DNA from: Terriglobia bacterium
Lineage (GTDB): Bacteria > Acidobacteriota > Terriglobia > Bryobacterales > Bryobacteraceae
DNA length: 64,000 nt
Direction of reading: 5' to 3'
Assembly: GCA_020073265.1 (NCBI GenBank)
Contig: JAIQFN010000001.1
Span: 124,001 to 188,000 of the forward strand
Shown: positions 51,262 through 60,688 of the stretch, piece after piece
Numbering within the stretch: the stretch's first letter is position 1
Layout: each line of letters begins with the position of its first letter
Notes under the pieces: generated by a model
What the model was told of the DNA's origin: nothing
Database searches by the model: none
The model's input: only the letters and a program-made list of their open reading frames with translations
Program-made: the position numbers and the translations under genes

Positions 51262-52438
51262 AGTCGCCAGCCCCGCCGCGCCTCGCAAGACGCCGGCCCC
51301 CTACCAGTCGCCGTGGATGAACGACGAGCTGCGGATGTTCCGCAAGACGGTCAGCCGGTTTATTCGCGAGGAGTTCGCGCCGCATGAAGCGCGCTGGCGC
51401 GAGCAGCATCGCCCCGACGCTGAAGCTTGGACCAAGGCGGGCGAGACCGGCATCCTGCTGACCGATGTTCCGGAAGAATACGGCGGCGGTGGTGGCACGT
51501 TCGCTCACGAGACCGTGGTCTACGAAGAGCTGGCACGCGCGGGCATTCATTTCGGTTGCGGCGTCCACAGCATCGCGGCGCACTACATTCTGTCGTATGG
51601 AACCGAAGAGCAGAAGCACCGCTGGCTCCCGAAAATGGCCAAGGGCCAACTGGTGGGATCCATCGCGATGACCGAGCCGGTGGCGGGTTCGGATCTGCAG
51701 GGTATCAAGACCACAGCGCGGCGCGACGGCAATTCTCTGGTGATCAACGGATCGAAAACTTTCATCACCAACGGCTGGCACACCAGCCTGATTTGCCTGG
51801 CCGTGAAGACCGATACCGCGCAGAGCGCCAAGAAGGGCATTTCGCTGGTGATGGTGGAGACCAAAGATCTTCCCGGCTATCGCGTGGGACGCATCCTCGA
51901 AAAAGTCGGCACGCACGGCCAGGACACCTGCGAGCTGTTCTTCGACGACGTACGCGTGCCGGCCGACAACCTGCTTGGATTGGAGGAGGGTCGCGGCTTC
52001 TATCAGATGATGGAGCAGTTGCCGTACGAGCGCATGGGAGTCGGCGTCGGCGCGGTGGCGGTGATGGAGCAGGCCGTGGCAGTCACGACGCAACATGTCA
52101 AGGAGCGCCGAGCTTTTGGCAAGTCGCTGCTCGAGTTCCAAAACGCACGCTTCAAACTGGCCGAATGCAAAACCATCGCGCATGTGTCGCGCGTTTTCCT
52201 GGACGACTGCATCGAGCGGCTGATCCAGGGCGAGCTCGACACCACCACGGCGGCGATGTCCAAGTTCTGGCTCACCGAGCAGCAATGCCACGTGGTGGAC
52301 GAGTGCGTCCAGTTGCACGGCGGCTACGGCTACATGATGGAGTACCCGATCGCGCGGATGTGGGCCGACAGCCGGGTGCAGAGAATTTACGCCGGCACCA
52401 ACGAGATCATGAAGGAACTGATCGCGCGCTCGCTGTAG
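51248..52438 (+). CDS. Acyl-CoA dehydrogenase, long-chain (LCAD)-like
   Basis: 396 residues of a flavin-dependent acyl-CoA dehydrogenase. FAD/substrate segments: SIAMTEPVAGSDLQGIKTTA, FITNGWHTSLICLAVKT, YERMGVGVGAVAVMEQAV, and QLHGGYGYMMEYPIARMWADSRVQRIY. The common catalytic Glu position (YEGT) is YAGT here, which matches the LCAD-type YGGTNEIMKELIAR instead. In LCAD and isovaleryl-CoA dehydrogenase the base is a glutamate on another helix, which would be the E of EQLPYERM. It therefore probably oxidises long-chain acyl-CoAs. The start overlaps queG. Confidence 0.93.
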   Translation: MTANEVASPAAPRKTPAPYQSPWMNDELRMFRKTVSRFIREEFAPHEARWREQHRPDAEAWTKAGETGILLTDVPEEYGGGGGTFAHETVVYEELARAGIHFGCGVHSIAAHYILSYGTEEQKHRWLPKMAKGQLVGSIAMTEPVAGSDLQGIKTTARRDGNSLVINGSKTFITNGWHTSLICLAVKTDTAQSAKKGISLVMVETKDLPGYRVGRILEKVGTHGQDTCELFFDDVRVPADNLLGLEEGRGFYQMMEQLPYERMGVGVGAVAVMEQAVAVTTQHVKERRAFGKSLLEFQNARFKLAECKTIAHVSRVFLDDCIERLIQGELDTTTAAMSKFWLTEQQCHVVDECVQLHGGYGYMMEYPIARMWADSRVQRIYAGTNEIMKELIARSL

Positions 52439-52484
52439 CGTGTGGGGCGGGCAATCCTGCCCGCAGCCGGCTTCAGCCGGCGCC
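52437..52484. repeat. Two-hairpin intergenic repeat, copy 2
   Basis: Two stems, GCGGGCAatccTGCCCGC and GCCGGCTtcAGCCGGC, in the gap between the convergent acyl-CoA dehydrogenase and universal stress protein genes. It is the inverted copy of 9321-9364, with changes in both arms of the stems that keep pairing. Its first bases are the end of the TAG stop. Confidence 0.75.
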
Positions 52485-52510
52485 GCCTGATAGACAGCTT
52501 GAGCCCGATC

Positions 52511-53377
52511 TCAAATACTCAACACCGGGCAAGGCGCCTCGCGCACGATCGGATAGAGGTGCGACCAGATCCGGCTCAAGCCGCCCTGCGAATGACCGCG
52601 GCCGGTGACCACCAGGTCAGCCTTTCTTCGAACCACTTCGTGGCGCACCGCTTCGGCCACCGGCCCATCGATCACGGCGTGGGGCGCATCCACGCCCAGA
52701 TTCGCCTTGATGTCGCGCAGCCTGCCATTGGCTGCATCGATCAGGTCTTGCTTGTAAGGAGCGAAATCGATCTTCGGAGAGACCGGCACCTCCACCGCGT
52801 GCAGCAGGAACAACTCGGCCTGATAGGCGCGGGCCAGGGCGGCGGCGGCTTTCAAGACTCCTTCTGCTTCGCCGGAATCGTCCAGCGCGCACACGATGGA
52901 GCGATACGGAATCGCGGGCGCGTGCTCCGTCAAAGCGGAACCGATGCCGGTCCAAACCGCTGTGCTCGCATCATGCAGCACCTTGGCTGTAACCGACCCG
53001 AGCAGGAAGCGCCGCACGGGACCGTGGCCGTGCGTCGCCAGCATGATCAGATCCGCGGCCTGCTGCTGAGCGGCTTTGCAAACGACGCTGCCGGGCTCGC
53101 CGATTTCCGAGATCGACTGCACGGACTGGCCCTCGAAATTCTCGCGCGCGAAATCCTGCAGCCGGCGTTCTTCGGCGGCTCGCACTTCTTCGAGCAAGTT
53201 GGGATCCGTCAAATCGAACGCGCTTTGCGCCAGAGCCAGCGCAGCGCCCGGCCCGTAGGCGTGAACAACCGTAAGCTCCCCAGAGAACTGGCGCAACATG
53301 TCCTTGGCGTACGGAACCACGGCCAGGCACGGCTCTGAGTAATCGACCGGGAATAGAATTCTTCGGAAAGGCAGCAT
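52511..53377 (-). CDS. Tandem universal stress protein (two UspA domains)
   Basis: 288 residues with two Usp domains, 1-145 and 150-288. Each opens with a beta strand and an aspartate (RRILFPVDYSEP, RSIVCALDDSGE). The ATP loop of the first, THGHGPVRRFLLGSVTAKVLH, is complete. That of the second is altered (GRGHSQGGLSRIWSHLYPIVREA), so nucleotide binding may be confined to the first. Tandem Usps act in stress survival. Convergent with the acyl-CoA dehydrogenase. Confidence 0.93.
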   Translation of the reverse strand: MLPFRRILFPVDYSEPCLAVVPYAKDMLRQFSGELTVVHAYGPGAALALAQSAFDLTDPNLLEEVRAAEERRLQDFARENFEGQSVQSISEIGEPGSVVCKAAQQQAADLIMLATHGHGPVRRFLLGSVTAKVLHDASTAVWTGIGSALTEHAPAIPYRSIVCALDDSGEAEGVLKAAAALARAYQAELFLLHAVEVPVSPKIDFAPYKQDLIDAANGRLRDIKANLGVDAPHAVIDGPVAEAVRHEVVRRKADLVVTGRGHSQGGLSRIWSHLYPIVREAPCPVLSI

Positions 53378-53392
53378 GGTAATGAGAACCGG

Positions 53393-54775
53393 CTAGTCGG
53401 CCGCGAAGCCCGGCTTGGTGATGGAGACCTCGTTGAACTTGGGCGCGTATTTCCTGGCAACGTCGCGAATCTTGGCGGCGCTGCCAACCAAAACGAAGGT
53501 GAGATCGTCGGCTTTGTAATATTTCCGGGCGGCCGCGTTGGCGTCTTCCAGGCTCACCGCGTCGATGCGCGAGAACAAATCGTCGATGTCGCCTTTGCCC
53601 AGCCCGTACTCCTCCAGGTCGCCCACGACGGCGGCGACCTGATCGGCTGTTTCGAGGCGCTGCGTCGGAAACGTACCTTTAAGGTACGCCTTGGCGGAAG
53701 CCAGTTGGTCGGCCGTGATGCCCTTCTCGCTAAGCCGCTTCAGGACCTCGAGCGCCAGGTCGATGGCTTTGGCGGTGGTGTCCGTCTTGGTGTAGCTCGT
53801 GATGACGATGGCGCCGGGTATGCGCGGCTGCTGCACCAGCGACATCACACCGTAAGTCAGGCCGGTATTCACGCGCAGCTCTTCGTTCAACATGGAAGTG
53901 AAGCGGCCGCCGAACAGCAGGTTGACCAGCATCAGCTTCACCCGATCCGGATTCTTTCGATCGATGCCCGGCCGGCCGATGTAGAAATAAGTTTGCGTGG
54001 CGTCAGGCTTATCCACCAGCAACAGCTTCGAGCCGCCGGGATCCAGGGCTTTGGCTGCTTGGAACGCTGAACCCGGCGCCGCGCCGCCGAAGGCCTCGCG
54101 AATCTTCGGGCCGGCCACGGCGGGATCAAAATCGCCGGTCGCGATCACGATCAGGTTTTTTCCGACGTAGTTCCTGGAGTGGAAATCAACTATGTCCTGG
54201 CGCTGGATCCGCGTGAGGCTGCCTTCATCAGACGGGCGGCCATAAGGATGCTGCGCTCCGAAGAAGAACGCCGCGAAATACAAACCTGCGGCGGCCTGCG
54301 GATTGTCCTTGGCCGACTTGGCCGCATCGATGCGTTGAGCCAGCGTCTTGCGCACTTCGGCCTCGGGAAACACCGGATGCAGCACCGCGTCGCTGACCAG
54401 ATCCAGGCCGCGGTCGAAGTCCTTCTTCAGAAACTCCGCGGTTACAACCGTGGCCGGCGACTGCGTGGTCTCGGGAGTCTGGAAGGCGCCTCCCAGAAAA
54501 TCCAGCTCTTCGGAGAATTGATCGGCGGTTCGCTTGGCGGTTCCCTTACGCAGAAGCTGCGCCGTCACGCTGGTCAGTCCGGCCAGGTTGGAAGGCTCGG
54601 CTTCGGCGCCGCCGGTTACCAGGATGCGGAATCCGACCAGCGGAACACCCGCGCGCGGCATCAGATCCACCACCACGCCGTTCGGCAGCAACTGCCGGGT
54701 GTAGGGCGGAAGCTTCACCTGCGCGAACAGACCGGCGCAGGCCAGCGCCGCAATCAGAGGAAGACGCATGTTCAT
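53393..54775 (-). CDS. M16-family peptidase-like protein without HXXEH (inactive partner)
   Basis: 460 residues with a signal peptide (MNMRLPLIAALACAGLFAQ). It has the M16 two-lobe fold with a glycine-rich linker, but the zinc motif position reads LAGLTSVTAQLLRKG, with no HxxEH. It should therefore be the non-catalytic subunit of a heterodimer, as in MPP-alpha and similar pairs. Its first bases overlap the active partner (54772) by four bases, so equal amounts are made. Probably periplasmic. Confidence 0.9.
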   Translation of the reverse strand: MNMRLPLIAALACAGLFAQVKLPPYTRQLLPNGVVVDLMPRAGVPLVGFRILVTGGAEAEPSNLAGLTSVTAQLLRKGTAKRTADQFSEELDFLGGAFQTPETTQSPATVVTAEFLKKDFDRGLDLVSDAVLHPVFPEAEVRKTLAQRIDAAKSAKDNPQAAAGLYFAAFFFGAQHPYGRPSDEGSLTRIQRQDIVDFHSRNYVGKNLIVIATGDFDPAVAGPKIREAFGGAAPGSAFQAAKALDPGGSKLLLVDKPDATQTYFYIGRPGIDRKNPDRVKLMLVNLLFGGRFTSMLNEELRVNTGLTYGVMSLVQQPRIPGAIVITSYTKTDTTAKAIDLALEVLKRLSEKGITADQLASAKAYLKGTFPTQRLETADQVAAVVGDLEEYGLGKGDIDDLFSRIDAVSLEDANAAARKYYKADDLTFVLVGSAAKIRDVARKYAPKFNEVSITKPGFAAD

Positions 54776-56088
54776 GGGCGGCTCTCCTTGTCCTGAGCGA
54801 CGGGAACCAGCGTGGCAACGGTGCGGTTCTTCTCGGTCAGATATTGCCGCGCAACCCGCTGGACATCGGCCGCGGTGACTGCTTCGATGGCTTGCTCCAC
54901 CGAGTACAGCTTGCGGTAGTCGCCGTAGAACACTTCATAGGTGCCCAGCAGATTGGCCCGGCCGGCGATGGTTTTCAACTCGCGGTAATGGTCGGCCAGC
55001 AGTTGATTCTTGGCCTTGCGCAGCTCATGATCCGGCACCACGCCCTCACGCAAGCGCTGCAACTCTTCGAACAGGGCCTTCTCGGCGCGCGCCGGCTCGA
55101 CGCCGCTTCTCGGACGCAGACTAAAGACCAGCAGGCTGGGATCGAACGTGGCCTCGCGAAAGCTGTCGACCGAAATGACCAACTGCTCCTTGTCCACCAG
55201 GCGGCTGTACAGCCGCGAACTTTGGCCGCGCGAGAGCACGGTCTCCAGCACGTCCAGCGCGGAATCGTCCTTGCTCCTGGCTTCAGGCACGTGAAAGGCG
55301 ACCATCTCGAGCGGCAACTGCGCCGGCCTCATCACCGTGACACGGCGCTCGCCCAACTGCTCGGGTTCCTTGGTCCGCACCTCCGGCGGCGGATCCTGGC
55401 GCGGAATCGGCTCCAGGTGCTCTTTTGCCAGCGCCACTACCTGCGCGGACGAGACGTCGCCCACCACCACCATCACGCAATTGTTCGGAGCATAGCCCAT
55501 GCGGAAGTGATTCTTGAGGTCGTCCATGGTCCAGGCCTCGATGTCGGAAGGCCACCCGACCACCGGCCAATGATACGGATGGGCGATAATCGCCGCCGCC
55601 CGCAACTGCTCGTAGAGCGTTCCGAAATTGCTGTTGTCCACCGAAGTCCGGCGCTCGGAATACACCACGCCGCGCTCGGACTCGATGATCTTCGGATCGA
55701 AGCTCAGGTCGCGGATGCGGTCGGCCTCCATGTCCATCATCAAGGGCAGCGCGCTGGATGGAAACCAGTCCGTGTAAACGGTGTCGTCCTGGGTGGTGTA
55801 GGCGTTGTTATAGCCGCCGTTCTTCTCCATCTGAATGTCAAATTGCTTGGGGCCGTACTTCTTGGCGCCGTTGAACATCATGTGCTCGAAGAAGTGCGAG
55901 ATGCCGGTTATGCCCGGCCGCTCGTTGCGCGACCCGATCTTGTAGAAGAAATACATGGCCACGTTGGGGATGTGGTGGTCCTCCTGAATGAGTATCTTCA
56001 TCCCGTTGGATAGCGTTTCGGTTTTGACGTCCGAAGGTTGGGCCAACGCCAAGGCGGCCAAAGCAAGGGCAACCATCAACACTCGCAT
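54772..56088 (-). CDS. M16-family zinc peptidase, catalytic subunit
   Basis: 438 residues with a signal peptide (MRVLMVALALAALALAQPSD). The inverted zinc motif H65-F-F-E68-H69 in GISHFFEHMMFNG is intact, and the distal zinc ligand E146 is in VVYSERRTS. The remaining C-terminal lobe has the substrate-binding RPxxxSxLY-type region. With the inactive partner it should form a clamshell peptidase in the periplasm that degrades signal peptides or short peptides. TATCGT six bases upstream of the ATG is a weak -10 candidate. Confidence 0.94.
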   Translation of the reverse strand: MRVLMVALALAALALAQPSDVKTETLSNGMKILIQEDHHIPNVAMYFFYKIGSRNERPGITGISHFFEHMMFNGAKKYGPKQFDIQMEKNGGYNNAYTTQDDTVYTDWFPSSALPLMMDMEADRIRDLSFDPKIIESERGVVYSERRTSVDNSNFGTLYEQLRAAAIIAHPYHWPVVGWPSDIEAWTMDDLKNHFRMGYAPNNCVMVVVGDVSSAQVVALAKEHLEPIPRQDPPPEVRTKEPEQLGERRVTVMRPAQLPLEMVAFHVPEARSKDDSALDVLETVLSRGQSSRLYSRLVDKEQLVISVDSFREATFDPSLLVFSLRPRSGVEPARAEKALFEELQRLREGVVPDHELRKAKNQLLADHYRELKTIAGRANLLGTYEVFYGDYRKLYSVEQAIEAVTAADVQRVARQYLTEKNRTVATLVPVAQDKESRP

Positions 56089-56122
56089 GCGCCTACGATA
56101 GCAAATGGCCCCGGCGCAGGTG

Positions 56123-58369
56123 TCAGACGCGGTGCGCGAATCTGGAAAGCAACCCCAGCGCGGCCAGGCCCACTGCCGACAACGCCAGACCGAGATACAG
56201 GCTCATCGGTACGTAATGCAGATGAATCCGATGGTGGCCTCCCGCGACCACCACGCCTTGAAGGAACGCGTAAGCTTCATGGATGGTGGCGCGCGAGCCA
56301 TCCACATCCGCCCGCCAGCCGGGGAAAAATGTGTTGCCCGCAACCACCATTCCCGGGCATGCCATGTCGGCTTCGATGTCCAGATCCGTGGCGCTCATTT
56401 TGGTAACATGCACGGCGTCGCCTCCCTCGCAGTGCGAAAGCGCCGGCGCGGTCCCCATCACGAAAGTCTGGGTGACCAGTTGATCGATCGGCACGTTCAG
56501 GTAGGCCTGCCGCTGCGCGGGATCTTGCTGGCTCTCGATCGAGTGCACCGACCAGGCCCGCGGAAACGCCCCCGGAACCCGGTAGACATTCACACCCGAG
56601 CGGCCGCGGAAGATCGGGTCGCGATCGGAGTGCCAAGGCTGGCGGCCGAGATAGTAACTGACGCCCAACAGATGGAAGCTGCCTTCCGACCCGTTCATGG
56701 CGGCGATGTTCTCGGTCATGCCCGCGCCCACGCCTCCGTACTCGTCGAGACCGTACCAGTCGCCGAAATTGAAAGCGATGTCGCCCCCGTTCGTCAATAT
56801 GCGGAAGTGTCCGGGCTGCGAGCGAAGAAACCCGGCGATGTCGTCAAACGAGGAAAGCTGGGCCAGGTACGGCCAGCCCAGTTCGATATGGCGGTAATTG
56901 TTGCTGGTCACCATCCCAACCTCGAACAGGATCAGGCCCAGTATGCTCAGCATCGCGCCTCGCAGCGGAATGCGATCGAGCGCCCAGCTAAAGAAAACGC
57001 ACGCCAGCAGGATGGCGCTGAGAGCCAGTTGCGCGGCGGGCGGATAATCGAGCATCTTCTTCCCGTCGAATACGCCTTGCGCCAGAAGGAACAGAAATAG
57101 CAGCGCGCCGAAAGCCAGCAGGACCTGGCCGAAACGGCGCAGGTGGCTGCCGATTGCCCTCCGCTGTTCCAGGAAGAAATCGATTCCGGATCCGGCCAGC
57201 ACCGCCAGAGCGAGGTCCACGATGTACATCGCGAAGCCGGCTGTGCGGGACTTGTCCACCAGCGGCAGCAGCCCATACATGATTCCGTGAAACACCGAAT
57301 ATCTTCCCAGGCTGATCAGGACGCCGAAGATCGCGAGTCCCGCGAAAGGCGACGCCATGCGCGAGCGCGCCGCAGCCGTGACCGCCAGGATGGCGAAGGT
57401 CAGGATGGTCAGACCGACGAACGGCGTGATAACCGGAAAGACCGTGGGAACAATGAGGCCCAGAATGGCGGCCGGATGCAGCGAGTACAAATCGAAAACA
57501 GAGTACGGCACCTGGTCGTGAAAGCCGACCGGTTGCGCCGTGCTCACCCAGCGCAGCGAGCGCGACCAATACTCGTAACTGGGCAGCAGTTGCGGCGCGC
57601 CGATGAGTACGGCGAACAGCACGCACACCGCCCCCAGCAGCGCGGCCCGGGCCAGGCTCAAGCCACGGAACAGCACGTAGAACGCCAGCAGAAAAGCGAC
57701 GCACAGCAGCGTATAGGTGGGGATCTGGTGATGGCCGCCGAAGAACGAGAAGCCGGCGATCGCGCCCGCCGCAGCCATGCTCCACACCGGGCGCCGCCCA
57801 TTCAAGCTACGCAGGGCGAACAGCAACACCAGAGGCCCCCACATAGCGCCATTCAACATCTGTGGCCACGAGATGTCGGCCATGTAGCCCGACAGCGCGA
57901 AGCTTGCGCCCGCGCAAATTGACGCGAACCTGCTCAATCCCAAGTCGCGCGCCAGCAGGTAGCAGAACAGCGCGGCGAAATAATGGATCAGCACGAAATA
58001 CCAGTTGGCGAACTGCAGCGCGATGTGTCCTCGCCACAGCGGAGCCGACCACCACAGCCAGTTCAGCGGGAAAAGCACGCCCGGTTGATCCTGTCCGATC
58101 AGCGATTGGCCGCCCCATTGATGCGGATCCCAGATTGGCAAGTGCCCGTTCTGCCATTGCGCGATCTCTTCAGTGACAAACGGCAGAACTTGATCGGCCA
58201 GATCGCCGCCGTTGAGCCAGGTGTATTGGTTGGTGAGAGCGATTTTCCAAAACACCGCGATCGTCAACGCCAGAAGAATCACGGCGGGCGCGGCTTTCCG
58301 TGCGGCGTGCCGGAGGGCCTCCTGTAGCGAGCGGCGTTCAGCGGTCGCGATGCTGGACGGTGTAGTCAC
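56123..58369 (-). CDS. YfhO-family polytopic membrane protein (copy 2)
   Basis: 748 residues with 12-13 membrane helices and a soluble C-terminal part (about 590-705). YfhO/GT-C-like features are DLADQVLPFVTEEIAQWQNGHLPIWDPHQWGGQSLIGQDQPGVLFPLNW, then FANWYFVLIHYFAALFCYLLARDLG. YfhO proteins are thought to transfer glycan decorations to teichoic acids or similar. The start GTG at 58369 follows the TAA of the upstream paralogue with no gap. The two copies share long identical blocks. Confidence 0.8.
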   Translation of the reverse strand: MTTPSSIATAERRSLQEALRHAARKAAPAVILLALTIAVFWKIALTNQYTWLNGGDLADQVLPFVTEEIAQWQNGHLPIWDPHQWGGQSLIGQDQPGVLFPLNWLWWSAPLWRGHIALQFANWYFVLIHYFAALFCYLLARDLGLSRFASICAGASFALSGYMADISWPQMLNGAMWGPLVLLFALRSLNGRRPVWSMAAAGAIAGFSFFGGHHQIPTYTLLCVAFLLAFYVLFRGLSLARAALLGAVCVLFAVLIGAPQLLPSYEYWSRSLRWVSTAQPVGFHDQVPYSVFDLYSLHPAAILGLIVPTVFPVITPFVGLTILTFAILAVTAAARSRMASPFAGLAIFGVLISLGRYSVFHGIMYGLLPLVDKSRTAGFAMYIVDLALAVLAGSGIDFFLEQRRAIGSHLRRFGQVLLAFGALLFLFLLAQGVFDGKKMLDYPPAAQLALSAILLACVFFSWALDRIPLRGAMLSILGLILFEVGMVTSNNYRHIELGWPYLAQLSSFDDIAGFLRSQPGHFRILTNGGDIAFNFGDWYGLDEYGGVGAGMTENIAAMNGSEGSFHLLGVSYYLGRQPWHSDRDPIFRGRSGVNVYRVPGAFPRAWSVHSIESQQDPAQRQAYLNVPIDQLVTQTFVMGTAPALSHCEGGDAVHVTKMSATDLDIEADMACPGMVVAGNTFFPGWRADVDGSRATIHEAYAFLQGVVVAGGHHRIHLHYVPMSLYLGLALSAVGLAALGLLSRFAHRV

Positions 58370-60622
58370 TTAAAGAACAGGATATTCCGGCGATGGCGCT
58401 TTGGTGCGCCAGAGCGCTGCCAGTCCCAGGAATGCGTTGGCCGCCGCCGCCAGGCCGAGATACAGCGACGCAGGCCGGTAAAAAAAGCGAATGCTATGGT
58501 GGCCACCCTTCAGCACTACGCCATCCAGAAACGTGTAGGCTTCGTAAACGTGCCGGTTCGCTCCGTCCACTTCGGCCTCCCAACCCGGAAAATACGTGTT
58601 GGCAAGCACCAGCATGCCGGTGCACGCCAGGTCCGCTTCGATCACAAACTCCGTGGGGCGAGTCTGGGTGGCATGCACCGAATCGGCGCCGTCACAGGTG
58701 TCCAGTACCGGCGCAGGTTCCATCAGAAAGGTCGCACGCCGGAGTTGTTCCAAGGGAACATTCAGCCGTTCGCCGCTCTGCCGGGCGCTGGAAATGACTT
58801 GCGCCGAGTGAACTGCCCAGGCCCGCGGAAATGCGCCCGGAACCCGATAAACATTCACTCCGGAACGTCCGCGGAACACGGGCTCGGGGTCCGAATCGCG
58901 GGGCGCGCGCCCCAGGTAGTAAGCGACCCCCGACAACGCCCGCGCTCCAGCCGCGCCATGAACGGCCACGATGTTCGCGGTGACGCCGGCATAGCCCAAG
59001 TACTCGTCCAGGCCGAACCAGTCGCCGAAGTTGTAGGAAATGTCGTCTTCATTCTTCGCAATTCGAAACAGCCCCGGCTGGGTGCGCAGGAAGGCCGCGA
59101 TGTCGTCGTGCGCTGAGAGTTTGGTCACCTGGTCCCAACCTCGATCGCGGTGCGGGTAGAAAGCGGTGGTCACCGTTCCGATATCGAACAACACCAGCCC
59201 TAGGATCGCGAGCATCGCGCCTTGCCGCGGCATTCCACCGGCGCGCCAGACGCGAATCATGCACCCCGACAGCACAGAGCTGAACGCCAGCAGGGCAAAA
59301 AACGGGTTGTCGAACGCTCCCGCGCCCGCGACGAAAACCTTGCCCAGCACTAGCAGAAGGATTACCATGCCAAAAGCGATCAAGACGTTCGCCAACACGC
59401 CAAGCTGTGCGGCGATTTTGTGGCGAGCGTTCAGGAAGCAATCGATCCCATAGCCCGCCAAAACCGCCAGAGCCAGGTCCACGATGAACACGGCGAAGGC
59501 CGCGGTTCTGGATTTGTCGATCAGCGGTAACACCGAGTACAGAAGCCCGTGGAACAGAGAGTACTTTCCCAGGCTGAAGATCAAGCCCGCGATGGCCAGA
59601 ACCGCGAAGGCCGGCGCGACGCGATCGCGGCCATTCCCGGTGACACCCAGGATCGCGAACGCCAGCACCGTGATCCCGACAAAGAAGACGCCGATGCTCA
59701 GCCCCGGTCCTAGAAAAAAACCCACCACCGCCGCCGGATTCAGAGAGAACTGGTCGAAGACAACGTACGGAACCTGGTCGTGAAATCCCACCGGATTTGC
59801 CGACCCTACCCAGCGCAATCCTCGCGACCAATACTCATAGCTGGGCAGCAACTGCGGCGCACCCGCCAGCATCGTGAAAATCGCACAAACCAGTCCCAGC
59901 GCCACCGCGGTACGGATCCGCGTGCCACGAAACACGACATAGAATCCCAGCAGAAATCCCACGCTGAGGAGCGTGAAAGTGGGCAGTTGGTGATGGCCTC
60001 CCCACATCGAGAAGCCCTCCAGGCAACCCGCGGCGGCCATGTTGAACACCGGCCGCCGTCCGTTCAGGGCGCGTACCGCAAACAAAAGGACGAGCGGCGC
60101 CCACATTCCGCCATTCAACATCTGGGGCCAATCCACGTTGCCCATGAATCCCGCCAGGCCGAAGCTGGCTCCCGAACAAATCGAGGCAAAGCGGCTCAGC
60201 CCCAGGTCGCGCGCGAACAGATAACAGAACAGCGCCGCGAAATAATGGATCAGGACGAAATACCAGTTCGCTGCGCGCAACGAAATGTGGCCGTGGTCGA
60301 GCGGCGCCCGCCACAACAGCCAATTCAGCGGGAACAGGACGCCGGGCTGGTCCTGCCCGATGAGCGATTGTCCATCCCAGTGGTGCATGTCCCACAGCGG
60401 AAAGCTTCGGTGCCGATACTGCGTGGTCTCCTCCTGGAACCACGGCAGCACCTGGTTCACCACGTCGGGACTGTTGAGCCAGGTGTACTGATCCGTTAGA
60501 GCGATCCTCCAGAACACGCCGATCGTCAGGGCCAGCAGCAGGACCGGCGGACCGAGTCTGGACAGTGAACCAGCCGCTCTCGCCAGCGCGGGGAGTTTGT
60601 CCGATACAGTGGCAGGGGACAT
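58370..60622 (-). CDS. YfhO-family polytopic membrane protein (copy 1)
   Basis: About 750 residues from ATG 60622; a GTG at 60661 would add 13 residues. It is the tandem paralogue of the next gene. The two agree nearly residue for residue over the first 200 residues (GQDQPGVLFPLNWLLW, NWYFVLIHYFAALFCYL, WPQMLNGG) and diverge in the middle. Both have a long C-terminal soluble part with RGRSGVNVYRVPGAFPRAW. Two such proteins in one operon suggest a two-step or heteromeric glycan process at the outer face of the membrane. Confidence 0.8.
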   Translation of the reverse strand: MSPATVSDKLPALARAAGSLSRLGPPVLLLALTIGVFWRIALTDQYTWLNSPDVVNQVLPWFQEETTQYRHRSFPLWDMHHWDGQSLIGQDQPGVLFPLNWLLWRAPLDHGHISLRAANWYFVLIHYFAALFCYLFARDLGLSRFASICSGASFGLAGFMGNVDWPQMLNGGMWAPLVLLFAVRALNGRRPVFNMAAAGCLEGFSMWGGHHQLPTFTLLSVGFLLGFYVVFRGTRIRTAVALGLVCAIFTMLAGAPQLLPSYEYWSRGLRWVGSANPVGFHDQVPYVVFDQFSLNPAAVVGFFLGPGLSIGVFFVGITVLAFAILGVTGNGRDRVAPAFAVLAIAGLIFSLGKYSLFHGLLYSVLPLIDKSRTAAFAVFIVDLALAVLAGYGIDCFLNARHKIAAQLGVLANVLIAFGMVILLLVLGKVFVAGAGAFDNPFFALLAFSSVLSGCMIRVWRAGGMPRQGAMLAILGLVLFDIGTVTTAFYPHRDRGWDQVTKLSAHDDIAAFLRTQPGLFRIAKNEDDISYNFGDWFGLDEYLGYAGVTANIVAVHGAAGARALSGVAYYLGRAPRDSDPEPVFRGRSGVNVYRVPGAFPRAWAVHSAQVISSARQSGERLNVPLEQLRRATFLMEPAPVLDTCDGADSVHATQTRPTEFVIEADLACTGMLVLANTYFPGWEAEVDGANRHVYEAYTFLDGVVLKGGHHSIRFFYRPASLYLGLAAAANAFLGLAALWRTKAPSPEYPVL

Positions 60623-60674
60623 GAGCGGCCAGGAGGCTGAACCACAGTGTCGCACAACCACATGCGGGCACTGC

Positions 60675-60680
60675 TAGAAT
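60675..60680 (+). promoter_or_regulatory. -10 box for the peptidoglycan-binding protein
   Basis: TAGAAT eight bases before the GTG at 60689, with GGGGG between. Another short-leader geometry. Confidence 0.4.
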
Positions 60681-60688
60681 GGGGGTTC

